Shown: piece after piece, positions 22,920 through 34,164 of the stretch
Position numbering within the stretch: position 1 is the first letter of the stretch
Layout of the letters: each line of letters begins with the position of its first letter
NCBI GenBank assembly: GCA_027563935.2
Contig: CM050446.2
Coordinates: 109,162,499-109,226,498 of the forward strand
DNA from: Costus lasius
Taxonomy: Eukaryota; Streptophyta; Magnoliopsida; Zingiberales; Costaceae
DNA length: 64,000 bases
Direction: 5' to 3'
Notes under the pieces: generated by a model
What the model was told of the DNA's origin: nothing
What the model saw: the letters and a program-made list of their open reading frames with translations, nothing else
Database searches by the model: none
Position numbers and translations under genes: made by a program

Positions 22920-23022
22920 GATGTATGGAATGCATAATGTATGCTGAAATAAAACCGCGAAAACCGATATGGAATGTAGTGGAGAGATCAGCAGAACTAG
23001 ACAAGAGTTAGCTCCAACCTCA

Positions 23023-23033
23023 CTCTGATACCA
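23023..23033 (-). promoter_or_regulatory. Primer binding site, tRNA-iMet (G2)
   Basis: The minus strand reads TGGTATCAGAG, 4 bases from the shared LTR at 23038. Its presence shows the shared LTR acts as the 5' LTR of G2. Confidence 0.85.
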
Positions 23034-24137
23034 AATTTGACGCAGCGGACGTGTGGGAGGGGATTGTCCTTAATTCTGTATGCTAAGGTGGTGGAGACGA
23101 TGATGCAAAAATCGTGAGAGGGTCTTGAGACAAGGGAAGCGAAAATATGTAGGAGGGAAACCCAGGAAAATCGATGAAAATGGTGCCGCAAAGAAATGAC
23201 TTGAGCAATACCAGCAAACCGGGAACCAAAGAACTCGATTCTAATCTCACAAATAACTGACCTGATTTGTAGAGCCAATTTTCTTTTGCATGCGCGCGCA
23301 ATGGGGGATCCGTCATGGGACTGCGAAAGGAAGGGCGTCTACTGTCCGGGATAAGAGGAAGGGATGGGGTGCCAAGTGCGGGGTGCACTAAGGGCTGTCG
23401 GAGCTGGGGAGGAAGCCGGAAGACACACGAAATGCAAGTGATTTGAAAAGACGAGGTGCCCGAAGCGCTTCGGAGGCACTCCGGCCCTTTTTGATTGAAG
23501 GAAAATGCGAGTACAGGAAAGGGAACGAGGGAACTCACAGGTGAGTTCCTCGGAGCTCACAAAACCTAGGCCTTGTGTGGGGAAGGCGACTACTACAGCA
23601 AAACTGAAAACACACAAGCCCTCAGCCCTCTTTTATAGATCAAGAGGGGAGGGAAGGTATATGCACAACACATGAGGGTTGTTGGAGAAGCCAACAACCC
23701 TTAACCTCCTAAAAGAGGGTCAAGATGCCCTCTAACTAACTAAAAGCAACAACTAACAACTCTCGCAGCGAATCTTCAGGGGGTTGGCACACGGGCCTTC
23801 TTCGCAGGCCATTGTCCAGGCCTGGTGGCGCGCTAAACCATCTTTGAGCATGCTGCCATAAAACAGCAAAACTTGCTGATTGTGAGCTGGTTCTGCACGT
23901 TGTTGGCTGTATCATGGACCGAGTTGAGGACTCGATTGTGGTAGCGGTCCATCGGTGGTTCTTGAGGTGGTCCTTGGTGAAGGGTGATAAGCCCAAAAGC
24001 TTGATAAGCTTTCCGTAAGTGCACGGGTCTATCGAAGTAGTAAAATATCGATCCCACATGGACTAATGGGCAAATACCGACAGATCTCGAACTTGCTAGC
24101 TAGACGATGTCGAAATTGGTGAAGTTTAAATGTTGAA

Positions 24138-25641
24138 TGATGCATCGCATTTTGGTAGTGTTTTTCCGTTGTAATTCGTGTCAAATCTAGGCTTATTTTA
24201 ACACTTTTATAATCATTATAGCCTTATTTCCTTCATATCTTCGGAATCTTCACTTTTTGGCACTTTTATGGAATTTCAGGTAAAAACACCCTTTTTTCGA
24301 CATATTTTGAAGATTCTGAGGTCATGGGACGATTTCTTGTGTGAAAACGAAGCCGCCTATCAAATTTGAGCTCATTCGGAGTTTGCCTGAGAATCACGGC
24401 CAGGTGAACCCCACGGGGTTCACCATCCTAGTCGCCAGCTAGCGAAATTCACAGAGAGCATCACGGCCAGGTGAACCCAGCGGGGTTCACCAGAATTCCT
24501 TCACGCCGAAAACAGTCCAAAGGACATCACAGCTAGGTGAACCCGGCGGGGTTCACCGCGCTTCTTTCAACCGAACTCACAGAATGAATCACGGCCAGGT
24601 GAACCCGGCGGGGTTCACCCGTGATTCTAATCCAGGCTCACGCACGAGACCGACCTTTACTCGGTTTTTCCATGATTTCTCACCCGTTTGGAGTCCGAAT
24701 TTGGCAAGTGAGGTGTCTATGGAAAGCTCTTTCAGAGCCGAACACATGGGATATAAAAGCCCTAAATTTTCCTGCCCTAATTATCGAGTAATCACGCAAG
24801 GAAGCGGCGGGGGCGGAAGAACACGGCGACGAGGCAATTTTTGGATATTTTTGGAGATTGCGACACAAGATCATCACGATTTCTTTAGGATTCCTTCGGT
24901 TCATCGTCTCCTTCCTCTTAGATTCATTTCCTTGTACTTTTCCTTTCATTAAAAGAGAGATTTTGAGTACTTCAATGATGATTATAGCGTAAATCCTATT
25001 TCGGGGCTTGGTTGAAGCCCTTTGATGATTCTGATAGCAAACTTTGTATCTATTTTCATTATTTGGAATGAATTGTGAGCATATTTTACTTTGACGTATT
25101 TATTTCTTGATTTTACCTTGGCCTAGTATTTTCACGTGTTAGCCGTTACGATTCATATCGAGACAAGGATCGTAAAGGTGGAATCTCTTAGTAAAACTTG
25201 CAAGACCTCGACACGAGAGTGCTTGGTATTCACTCGAGGATCTCACAGTCTGCCATAGAACTCATTGGGTTCGTCTTAGAACGATCCACCACGAGAGTAG
25301 GAGGTCAGTCTAAGACGAACACTAGGGTGTACACTCGAGAGAGGGCATCTTGTACCCTAGGGCTAGACTCCTTGTGCAAAACTAATAAACCAAATAATTA
25401 ATATCTTTCTTGTGCGATTAAGATTATCATTGTGGTGGAAACCGTAGCCCTGATATCTCTCTCATATTTGACCTCTACCGACATAGTTGCAATTGCTTGT
25501 TTTCGATTTCTGTCTTCAAAACCCAATTTCGATTCGCCTAGCTATTAGGACTCTGATTTTCTGGTATTCAACCTTGTTCCCTGTGGGATTCGATATCTTT
25601 TATATTACATCGACATAACCGTGCACTTGCGGAGCATGTCA
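24138..25641 (+). repeat. Athila 5' LTR (1504 bp)
   Basis: TGATGCATCGCATTTTGG to GGAGCATGTCA. Includes the palindrome array at 24403-24619 and a repeated region of AAAACTTGCAAG / CACGAGAGT-type blocks at 25190-25330. The TATCTTTTATATTAC...GTGCACTTGCGGAGC end is characteristic of this group. Confidence 0.9.
24403..24619. repeat. Palindrome array, four units in Athila 5' LTR
   Basis: Four 22-bp inverted repeats at 24403-24424, 24470-24491, 24536-24557 and 24598-24619, each GGTGAACC... facing ...GGTTCACC over a short variable centre. Unit spacing is 67, 66 and 62 bp. Each is preceded by ATCACRGCYA. The 3' LTR has four counterparts at 34429-34636; the first lost one arm. Confidence 0.85.
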
Positions 25642-25647
25642 AGTTTT

Positions 25648-25665
25648 TGGCGCCATTGCCGGGGA
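25648..25665 (+). promoter_or_regulatory. Primer binding site, tRNA-Asp type (Athila)
   Basis: TGGCGCCATTGCCGGGGA starts six bases after the LTR. Identical to the site of the truncated element at 7583-7600. Confidence 0.9.
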
Positions 25666-25787
25666 ACAACGGTTGATATTAGTATACCTCTGAGAATTGG
25701 TAGACTAGGCCTTAGGTTAGATTTTCCTTACTGCACTGCTATTTTCTTTTTCTTTTTATTTACTTGCTGTCTTAGAACTTTATAATT

Positions 25788-27212
25788 TTGACTGACCATT
25801 TTATGCGAAGAAGTTCTAGGGCAGGTACATTCTTTGACATTGATCTAGAAATCGAGCGCACCTTCAGGACAAGAAGGAAGCAAAATCAAATTCTGAAGAA
25901 AGAAGTCATGAACCATCCAGGAGGAGAAAATCAGATGGAACACATTCAGCTTGAAGTAAACAATGACCGAGTAACACAACCAATGGGGAACAACTATAAC
26001 AACAGGATATTGAAAGATTATTCTGCTCCCTATACTTATGGTTTTCAATCAGGAATTGCTAGGCCCGCTGTTGAGGCCAATAACTTTGAAATAAAACCTG
26101 CTCTTCTTTCTATGGTGCAACAAAACCAATTTGGTGGTTCCCCTCTTGAGGACCCCAACATGCACCTCTCTATTTTTCTAGAATATTGCGATATGTTGAA
26201 AATTAACGGTGTGTCTGCTGATGCTATCAGGTTACGACTATTTCTCTTCTCTTTGAGGGACAGAGCGAGAGCTTGGCTGCACACACTACCTACAGCTTCG
26301 ATAAGAACATGGGCAGAGCTTTCTCAAGCCTTTCTCTCCAAGTACTTCCCTCCATCAAAGACAATTCAATTGCGAAATCAGATAGCGAGTTTCATGCAAA
26401 AGGATGGAGAGTCTCTATATGAAGCTTGGGAGAGGTTTAAAGAGCTCCAAAGGATGTGTCCACATCACGGAGTTGAGACTTGGGTTTTGATCCAAACGTT
26501 CTACAGCGGTTTGGATTACAACACAAGACTTACAGTGGACGCTGCAGCAGGAGGCGCTTTGATGAATAGGAGTGTTGAGGATGCTATGAACCTTCTCAAG
26601 GACATGGCGATTAACCATCACCAATGGACATCCGAAAGAGGTACTTCTACCAAGAAGTCAGGTAAGTATGACCTTGACTCTTTGACTGCACTCACGGCTA
26701 AAGTTGATAATTTGACTAGGAAGCTTGATTCTTGGTCTGTTAATTCAATGGAAGTTAACGCTATTTCTTGTGAGGTCTGTGGAGTTGTAGGTCATGCAGA
26801 GGCAGATTGCCAGGTAGGAGATGGACAGATGGGTGCGATCAACTCTGACCAATTGAATGTTGTTGAAAATTTTAACCCGAACAACAATCCATACTCCAGC
26901 ACATTCAATCCAGGGTGGCACAACCACCCAAATTTCTCTTACCGAACAACTCAGCTGATTCAGCCTGGACAAATTCCACCACAACAAGCCCAGCCCCCGC
27001 AAGGAAAATTTAGGCAGCTCCAACAGAACAATTTCAGACCGCCAGGATTTCAGGGTAGGAACTTCAATGCACCACCACCACAGCCAAGGCCCAATAATGA
27101 TTCAAATTTGAGCAAGCAACTTGAAGGACTTACAGACATGATGAAGATGATGATGACAAGGATGGACTCCCTGGAAACACACAATAAAATGTTAGAGAAC
27201 CAGCTAGCCTAG
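25788..27212 (+). CDS. gag: Athila gag
   Basis: 474 codons from the track start; the first ATG codons lie near 25800 (the open frame starts with a non-ATG codon). The retrotransposon gag domain spans roughly residues 120-270 (EDPNMHLSIFLEYCDMLKI, RLRLFLFSLRDRARAWLHTL, ESLYEAWERFKELQRMCPHH). A CX2CX4HX4C knuckle follows at about 325-340 (CEVCGVVGHAEADC), then a Gln/Pro/Asn-rich tail. It ends at TAG 27210-27212, after which the same frame stays open to 27572, so gag and protease were probably one polyprotein. It forms the particle shell in intact relatives. Confidence 0.85.
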   Translation: MTDHFMRRSSRAGTFFDIDLEIERTFRTRRKQNQILKKEVMNHPGGENQMEHIQLEVNNDRVTQPMGNNYNNRILKDYSAPYTYGFQSGIARPAVEANNFEIKPALLSMVQQNQFGGSPLEDPNMHLSIFLEYCDMLKINGVSADAIRLRLFLFSLRDRARAWLHTLPTASIRTWAELSQAFLSKYFPPSKTIQLRNQIASFMQKDGESLYEAWERFKELQRMCPHHGVETWVLIQTFYSGLDYNTRLTVDAAAGGALMNRSVEDAMNLLKDMAINHHQWTSERGTSTKKSGKYDLDSLTALTAKVDNLTRKLDSWSVNSMEVNAISCEVCGVVGHAEADCQVGDGQMGAINSDQLNVVENFNPNNNPYSSTFNPGWHNHPNFSYRTTQLIQPGQIPPQQAQPPQGKFRQLQQNNFRPPGFQGRNFNAPPPQPRPNNDSNLSKQLEGLTDMMKMMMTRMDSLETHNKMLENQLA

Positions 27213-27575
27213 CAAGCTAGCTCGTCTTCGAGAGCACCAGGGAAATTACCATCCCAGCCAGAGGTAAACCCGAGCCAGCATTGCAATGCAATCTCCACTC
27301 GGAGCGGCAAGCAACTTGAAAATCCAAATATGCCGACCGATGACAGGATAGATGAAGTGATATTGGAACCTGTGGAACCGAATTCAAATGAAACATCAGT
27401 GGCACCTGAACCAGTTGAAGAGGAGCGGCCATATGTGGGACCGCCCGCATACAATCCACCGATTCCTTTTCCGCAGAGGCTTGTCAAGGCTAAATTGGAC
27501 AAGCAGTTTGGTAAGTTTTTAGAGGTTTTAAAGAAACTTTACATTAACATCCCTTTCGTTGATGCTCTTTCATAG
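27213..27575 (+). pseudogene. Athila gag-protease linker, bounded by two TAG stops
   Basis: Open in the gag frame between TAG at 27210-27212 and TAG at 27573-27575. It encodes the linker (CNAISTRSGKQLENP) and PFPQRLVKAKLDKQFGKFLE, both standard in Athila polyproteins upstream of the protease. Only those two codons separate gag, linker and protease, so the breaks are point mutations. Confidence 0.8.
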
Positions 27576-28532
27576 ATGCCGACTTATGCAAAATTCCTGA
27601 AAGACATCTTATCAAACAAGAGGAAGCTAGAGGATCAAGGGACTGTTGCACTTACTGAGGAGTGCAGCGCCATCATTCAGAACAAGCTCCCTCAAAAACT
27701 TAAAGACCCAGGCAGTTTCTCCATACCCTGCCAGATTGGGGAGATATCTTTTCAGAGAGCTTTATGCGATCTAGGAGCAAGTGTTAGCCTCATGCCACTT
27801 TCACTTTGTAAAAAGCTAGACTTAGGAGATTTGCAACCAACTAATATTTCCATACAGCTTGCAGACAGATCTGTGCGCCACCCAGTTGGTATTTTAGAGG
27901 ATGTACCTGTTAAAGTAGGAGATTACTTTATTCCTGCTGATTTTATTATTTTGGAGATTGATGAGGATGACAGACTCCCTATCATTCTAGGGAGACCTTT
28001 TCTTGCTACTGCAGGCGCTGTCATAGATGTCAAGAATGGGAAACTGACCTTGAACATCTGTGGCAACGTTATTCAACTTGATTTAACTGACACCCTGAAA
28101 AAACCTTCTCTTGCAGGTACATGCTGCAGCATTGACATTGTGGAGAAAGCTATACAGAATGATGAGCCGCCTAGGAGAGAAGTGGACCCATTGAAGCATA
28201 CATTGACAAACCCCACCGAGAATGCCAAGAGCTACAAAGCACGCACCAAGTTTTGCCACGACAAGCGCATAGCAAAGAAAGAATTCCATGAGGGAGACAA
28301 AGTACTTCTATTCAATTCAAGACTTTGGCTATTTCCAGGAAAGCTTCGAACGAGATGGTCCGGCCCTTTCACAGTTCAGAAAGTTCAACCTTATGGTGCC
28401 ATCACAATTTGGACAGAACAAACTGGGAGTTTCACAGTAAATGGGCACCGCCTCAAGCAATATTTTGAAGATGAGCGGGTCGAAAGAGAGGAAGTTCTAG
28501 CTCTTTCAGACCCGCCGGATTTGCAACTCTGA
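27576..28532 (+). CDS. Athila protease fused to integrase C-terminus
   Basis: 318 codons. Residues 1-180 are Athila-type protease: YAKFLKDILSNKRKLE, ALTEECSAIIQNKLP, active site CDLGASVSLMPLSLC, and LPIILGRPFLATAGAVIDV. From about 28218 the frame passes directly into the integrase tail: ENAKSYKARTKFCHDKRI, KVLLFNSRLWLFPGKLRTRW and GHRLKQYF. The usual RT, RNase H and integrase core (around 1000 residues in relatives) are missing between 28150 and 28218. The start shown is the ATG after a TAG; translation may never reach it. Confidence 0.85.
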   Translation: MPTYAKFLKDILSNKRKLEDQGTVALTEECSAIIQNKLPQKLKDPGSFSIPCQIGEISFQRALCDLGASVSLMPLSLCKKLDLGDLQPTNISIQLADRSVRHPVGILEDVPVKVGDYFIPADFIILEIDEDDRLPIILGRPFLATAGAVIDVKNGKLTLNICGNVIQLDLTDTLKKPSLAGTCCSIDIVEKAIQNDEPPRREVDPLKHTLTNPTENAKSYKARTKFCHDKRIAKKEFHEGDKVLLFNSRLWLFPGKLRTRWSGPFTVQKVQPYGAITIWTEQTGSFTVNGHRLKQYFEDERVEREEVLALSDPPDLQL

Positions 28533-29570
28533 AAACTCTCATGGTCGAGCTATCGACCCTAAACTAGTGCTCTTGGGAGGCAACCCAAGTTTTTGCTTGA
28601 TTTTAGTTTTTATGCATAGTTTCTCCATGGTTGTTAGTTAGTGTTTTAGACTATTAATTTCTTTTTCATTTTATTTTTGGTTTTCTAGATGGGATTGCTA
28701 CTAATTTGATATCTCTTTATGATGTAGGATGAAGATGTAGGGCATAGGAATTTTTTCAGATTTTTCTAGAATTTTTCAAACGATCAGTGCAAATCACGGC
28801 CTGGTGAACCCCATGGGGTTCACCCGTGAAGTGCACTGTACAAGCGAACAGACTTTGCGACCAGAGTGTTTCACAACCAGGTGAACCCCACGGGGTTCAC
28901 CAGAATTTCAGCACACGCAAGAACCCTCCAGTGAGCTTCACAGGCAGGTGAACCCCACGGGGTTCACCATCTTTCCGAAGACCAGAAAACTGCCAGAATA
29001 CTTCACGGGTCGGTGAACCCCAGCGGGTTCACCCGTGCTTCTGATTGCAACTGCCCTACTCAGCATACTTCACGGGCGGGTTCACTGGAATTTCAATCTG
29101 TGTTCGCCCGAACTTAGGGCACACACGCGAGGGCTTCTGCCGCCGCCTTCCTCTTTCGCCAAGATTCCACTGATTTCGGTATTCTTCCTTCCTTCCAAAC
29201 ACGAAGAAGATCTCTCCAGGTCAGATCTGAGTTTCCTTGCAAGTGGGTCGGATTCTATTTCAACTTCATCCCTGATTTTTGTGGCACAAGATTTCGTGTA
29301 TATCCGCCGCCACCATCCGATTTCTACGAAACCGACCGGATCGCACCGCCTTCTTTCCTTCTCAACACTTAAAGGCGATCTCTCAAGTTCTGATTTACGA
29401 TTCCTTGCAGTCTGATCAAGCTCTTCTCGCCTGTTTCACATCGGATTTTTGTGTCGGCTTCTTTTTCACCGACTTTTTGCTGATCCGCCACCACTTTCAT
29501 TCCGTGAGCACCACCAGCCAGATTTTCACACCGAAGCTCGCCGACCTCTTTCCGACATTCCCTAGCCAAC
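28533..29570 (+). other. Athila spacer with second palindrome array
   Basis: Noncoding stretch between pol and the env-like gene. It starts with the CGAGCTATCGACCCTAAAC block seen in this group. Four 22-bp palindromes of the LTR type lie at 28803-28824, 28880-28901, 28947-28968 and 29012-29033 (spacing 77, 67, 65), plus a half unit near 29073-29085. 29100-29560 has no convincing protein. Confidence 0.75.
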
Positions 29571-29794
29571 ATGCCTCCAAGGACGAAAGTCATGGCTAGC
29601 AAGAGGACCTCACGTCCGCAGCAAGCACTCTTAGATTCGTCCGCCACTGACGACGAGGAGTACGAGCCAACGCTGACTCCCCCATCCTACCAACCATCCT
29701 CGGTTACGCCAGGCTCCTCTTCGTCTCGCCACGGTCACACACCTGCCAGCCGACCACCGCCCTACGTATCTTCCCCGAATGAGTTCAGGATTAT

Positions 29795-31641
29795 TGTTGT
29801 GTCTGCAAGTGCATGAATACTCGAAGTAATATTTAAGATATCGAACCACAGAGACCTTGTTGTTAAGTACTGACTAATTGAGTTTTCACTAGCTAAGCAA
29901 ATCGAGAATTGTGTAGATAGCAATCGAACGGTAATCAGATTGAGAGAATCGGGACTAGGGGTTCATCCATCTTGATATTCATAACTAGACATAATTAATG
30001 ATTCATTAATCTATATTCGTTATGGTTAAGATACAGCCCACTTAATCAAGAAACTAACTTGCTCTCGCACAGTTAATTTACAAAGAAAGATCCCCACTCT
30101 CGTGCAAAATCAAATCAATGTTAAGTATAAGCGGACTTTGGTCAAGGAGATAGAGAATCACTCTCGTGCATTCCCTCTCAATACCATGATCTCAAGCAAA
30201 ACTAAGCACTCTCGCACCTTAGTTTCACAGGTTTTACTTAAGGCTTTCTAACAGTCCAACATCTATCTCTAGCATGTTTTCATGTCTGAAGCGATAAAGA
30301 TTTCTAGGTCATAACATCAACAAGAATTAAACTTCTAAAACCTAAAATAAGAACGCAACCAATCTCTTGCGATGGGCTCCTATTATAAACTCTAGGGTTC
30401 CAAGTTCTATGATATCATCTTCTCGGTCCATAGCATAAAACTCTAAAGCATGTTAATGTATGATACTAAAACGATTAAAGGCATAAATCACTTAAGTAGA
30501 ATAACCATAGCAAAGATAGATTGATGTATGAAAAGTTATCTAGTCATTGATATATCAAGAGAATAACACCCCCCATGTCCCTAGAGGAAATTAAGCTAGC
30601 ATGACGGAAGATTCACAGCAAAACATAGTTTTTGAATGATTAGAGGTAGTAAAGAAGGAGTAAAAATTACAAAACAGTGTTGCAACAGAATTGCAACCCG
30701 AAATTGCTTTCACAATTGCGATGAACAGTGTCGCGAGTGTGTTTTTGATGATTTCTCCCTTGATCGGCTTCCTTTCAATCTGAAACTTCAATGGCGCATT
30801 ATTCTTCCTCAGGGCGAGCTTCCTTCCAAAAATCAAGGCCGGAGATGATCGGAGCAGTGAACAACGGCGAACCCTAGCGCGGCGGCGAATTCTCCAAATT
30901 CTCTCTAAGTCGTCGATGAAAATTGGTCCCTTTGCTTCGAAATTACTCGCCTACTTATGCTGAGTCTTCCTCCTTTTTTGAATCTTCAATTGGGTCTCTA
31001 AATCTCAAGAAATCAAGTTTTTAAATTTGCGGCGGAAAACTCAGAAATCTGGGTTTACGAATACAGTACTGTATACTGAATACGGTAGTGCCGTATTTTC
31101 TTTCTGTGAGTTCTGAGTAAAAGATACGATGCCATGAAGATGTCACCTTATAATACGGCAGTGTCGTATTCTTGCTGAAGTCTTCTGGTTGAAATTGCCA
31201 CAAAATATGGCATCGTGCAATTTCTTACGGCAGTGTCATGTTTTTATCGAAACTCTCTGGTTGAAAGCGCTGAATAATACGGTGGTGTGCAGTTTCATAC
31301 GGCAGTGCCGTATTTCACCCAAAACGTCCCCTGCGAAATACAGTACTGTGACAGTTTTGTTCCAAAATACGGCAGTGCCGTATTTTTGCTAGAAGAACCC
31401 TTTTGAGTTGAAATTTTATGGGTAGACTCCTCTTGATGGTTAGAACTCATTCATGCATTGAGATTGCTCGAAAACCGGTGATAATGATGCCTTTTTACCT
31501 GAAATTGATCAAAAACTAAAGACGGTGTAGATTCCGAAGTATATGATAAAAAAAGGTATAAAAACAAAGCAAAAGAGTAAGATCATGGCTCAAAAGACTA
31601 CTAAATAAGTATGAAAAGTACTATGAAATTTAGAGTCATCA
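29795..31641 (-). mobile_element. Solo LTR S1 (1847 bp) in the Athila env-like ORF
   Basis: TSD ATTAT at 29790-29794 and 31642-31646. The minus strand begins TGATGACTC and ends ACTTGCAGACACAACA, an Athila-type LTR. No primer site or internal DNA. Removing it keeps the host frame. A palindrome cluster lies at 31061-31384, and inverted blocks match the truncated LTR at 18210-19530. Confidence 0.9.
31061..31384. repeat. Palindrome cluster in solo LTR S1
   Basis: Perfect or near-perfect palindromes: ATACAGTACTGTAT at 31061-31074, AATACGGTAGTGCCGTATT at 31079-31097, a near copy at 31152-31170, ATACGGCAGTGCCGTAT at 31297-31313 and AATACGGCAGTGCCGTATT at 31366-31384. Decayed copies at about 31226-31240, 31276 and 31336. 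Confidence 0.85.
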
Positions 31642-32916
31642 ATTATCTTCCTGAATGCCACGCAAGAGGCACGGTATCAGATACTGCGACAACGCCGCGT
31701 GCTCAATACGAGGTATCTTGACCGAACTACATTGCAGATGTTAGGGATGCTAGGAGACGTTGATTTGATGTATGCAGCCATAGGGTGGGAGCAATTCCAG
31801 CAGCTATTCTCACCCACTTACATTGGCACCACACTGGAATTTCTGAGTTCATTGGAAGTAAAGGCAGATCCTATCATTGATGACGATCCAGGGCCTCTGT
31901 CTTTCCGCTTGGGTAATATCGAACACATCCTCACTCTTTCACAGTTTCGCAGCATTTACGATTTTCCAGAACCTTGTGCACGCAGAGTCCCTACCGAGTA
32001 CAGTGAGCAGAACATCTGGGGCGTTATCACTAACGAGCACATTTACTCCGCTCGTGTAGCTCATGCTTCTAGTCTGTGCAACCCAGTGATCAAGTACGTT
32101 CATCGCGTATTGGCCCACACCCTCTTTGGCCGCGGTGAAAGTGACAGTATGGTACGACAGACTGAGTTATTCTATATCTGGTGCATGCTCCACAGTTTTA
32201 GAGTCAACTCTGGGTATTATCTACCAAAATATTTCAGCCGCGTCGCCCGTTCTTTGAGGGGGGCGATAGTAATTAGCGGCTTGATCACACCTTTGGCAGT
32301 TTCCTTATGCATCATTCCCTACGGCACATTGGAAGCTACCGGCAACAACAGGCTCGACATCGAGTCTTGTGTTGCCATGAAGTTGATTTTACGCAAGGGA
32401 GATTCTTATTGTATGACATTCAAGGGAAACCCTTTCTACAAGCCATTGCCAAACCTGGAGCGCACATCAGTCAGAGTCCGTGGAAACTGGCACATCCAGC
32501 CAGTTGAGGATGCACAGCCCGATCCAGTCGACACTGCACCACCAGCACCTGGAGCATTTTCCTTTGGTGGCACCTCCTCTCACGATTCTATGATGTCTGT
32601 GTTGCAGGAAATCAGGCAGGAGCAACTCCATCAACGGGAGATGATTGATAACCTGGACACCACCGTTGCCCACATCCAGCATAACCAATCTTCACATTGG
32701 GAATCCATGGAAGCACACATGCAGAGACAACACAAGATGATGGGATCCGTCTGGGAAAAGATATCGATCATGGATGACTAGCTATCCGCACTCTTCGAGG
32801 AAACAACAGCTTGCATGAACATTTCTTCCGACGAGGAGGCCGAGCCCGACTATAGCGCACGCAGGAAGAGCAAGAGCTCTCGAGCATCTGGCTCTCGCTC
32901 GCGCAAGAGGAGGTAG

Positions 32917-34164
32917 CCCCCTCCCCCATCAGCATTGGCGTCATCATCCACTCCTCTCTCATCATGGTATTGCATAGAGGACTATGCAAACTTTTAGAGT
33001 GGGTGAGCTTTCTATACTCCGGTTTCTATTTTCTTGTTGCATGTGGCTATTTGACTATGATCGCTTGACTTTGCTATGTTTGGATGGATACTTCTATTCT
33101 GTGATGGATATTCTGGCATTGTATCTTATATGCCATTTTATTCGTGGGCCTGGTCCACTTCTTCAGGCCCCACTCTGTGATAGACTTGTATAACATTATT
33201 TTTCTTGCTTGCGTCCGCACTTTGTTATGGTTATTATGCTTTTCATTCATGCTGTGTAAATTTTTCCATGAGTTTGCGTTTGCATGTGTATGAGTCTTGT
33301 CCTCTCAAGGCTATTTCAAAATTTTGAGCATTTTGAGTTGAATGCATAATTGGGTAGGAATGATCAAAGAATTAAGTCTGGAGTAATACCTCCTTGTTAG
33401 AGATTACTTTTTGATCATGTCCATTTATTCTATGATTTTGAAATTTTGTGATTTGGATTGGTTTGAGTTATTCATTAGTGGGTCAAACATTTCTATGATT
33501 GTTAAATCAACTAAGGCTTGCAACTTACATGAGAATCATATTGAGACACACATTCACTTACTTATTCTTTTAATTCCTTTCTGTTGTTGGGGAGACACTG
33601 CATTTGTCCAAAAGGATATGTTTTCAATTACTTTAAAAAAAACAAAAAAAAAGAGAGAGAACACCCTTGGATTCCTCTACTTGGCACTGCGCAAAATTGG
33701 CAGTGGTACCGAAGGACATGAGTTGAAATCTAAGGGATGTGAAGTTGAAATCAATAAAAAGATTCCTCTACTTGGCATTGCGAAAAATTGGCAATGGCAC
33801 CTAAGGTTATGAGTTGAAGTCTATTGCAAATATCGGTGTATCATACCCTGATGGAACAATTGAGTTAACCCCAACGATTTGAATAGGGAAGATTGGAATT
33901 GCATGAGTGTTATGTGTAGGCTTGATTGAATCCTATGTTTGCTGGTTACTAGGTTGTTTGGCATCTAGAAATTGTGGGATTAAACTGTTGAACACTTTGA
34001 AACAACCATTTACTTGATTTCTCCTGATTAGATTTTGGAATGTTATTAAATAATTATCTAACTTGGATGTATGCCTCAACCCAAAAGATTACTCTTACTC
34101 CTATCATGCGTTTCACCTTATTTTATTGCTTGAGGACAAGAAAAGAGTTAAGTTTGGAGTATTT
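32917..34164 (+). other. Athila 3' untranslated region with a tandem duplication
   Basis: No coding signature. Two copies of a block of about 65 bp (GATTCCTCTACTTGGCA, AAATTGGCA, ATGAGTTGAA) start at 33670 and 33761, period 91. The end (TTGAGGACAAGAAAAGAGTT, then AGTTTGGAGTATTT) is purine-rich and abuts the 3' LTR at 34165, so it should include the polypurine tract. Confidence 0.7.

Larger units (their letters stand above)
29571..32916 (+). pseudogene. Athila env-like ORF, split by solo LTR S1
   Basis: The N-terminal part is 29571-29794 (ATG at 29571, Ser/Pro-rich, acidic). The frame resumes at 31647 and runs to TAG 32779-32781, then remains open to 32916 with an Arg/Ser-rich tail (SARRKSKSSRASGSRSRKRR). 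The body resembles the Athila ORF found 3' of pol in plant elements (LEFLSSLEV, LSFRLGNIEHILTLSQF, YFSRVARSLRGAIVISGLIT). Its role is unproven; an envelope-like function has been suggested for the family. Dead from the insertion and the stop. A coiled coil near the C-terminus (LQEIRQEQLHQREMID) is visible. Confidence 0.8.

Noticed and set aside
24403..24619. Regular palindromic repeats with variable spacers, resembling a CRISPR array
   Set aside because: They lie in a plant LTR, are repeated in the partner LTR, the spacers are related between copies, and there are no cas genes.
29035..29599. Plus-strand frames upstream of the Athila env-like gene
   Set aside because: They start in the palindrome spacer, lack the family's protein blocks, and are replaced by a better start at 29571 in another frame.
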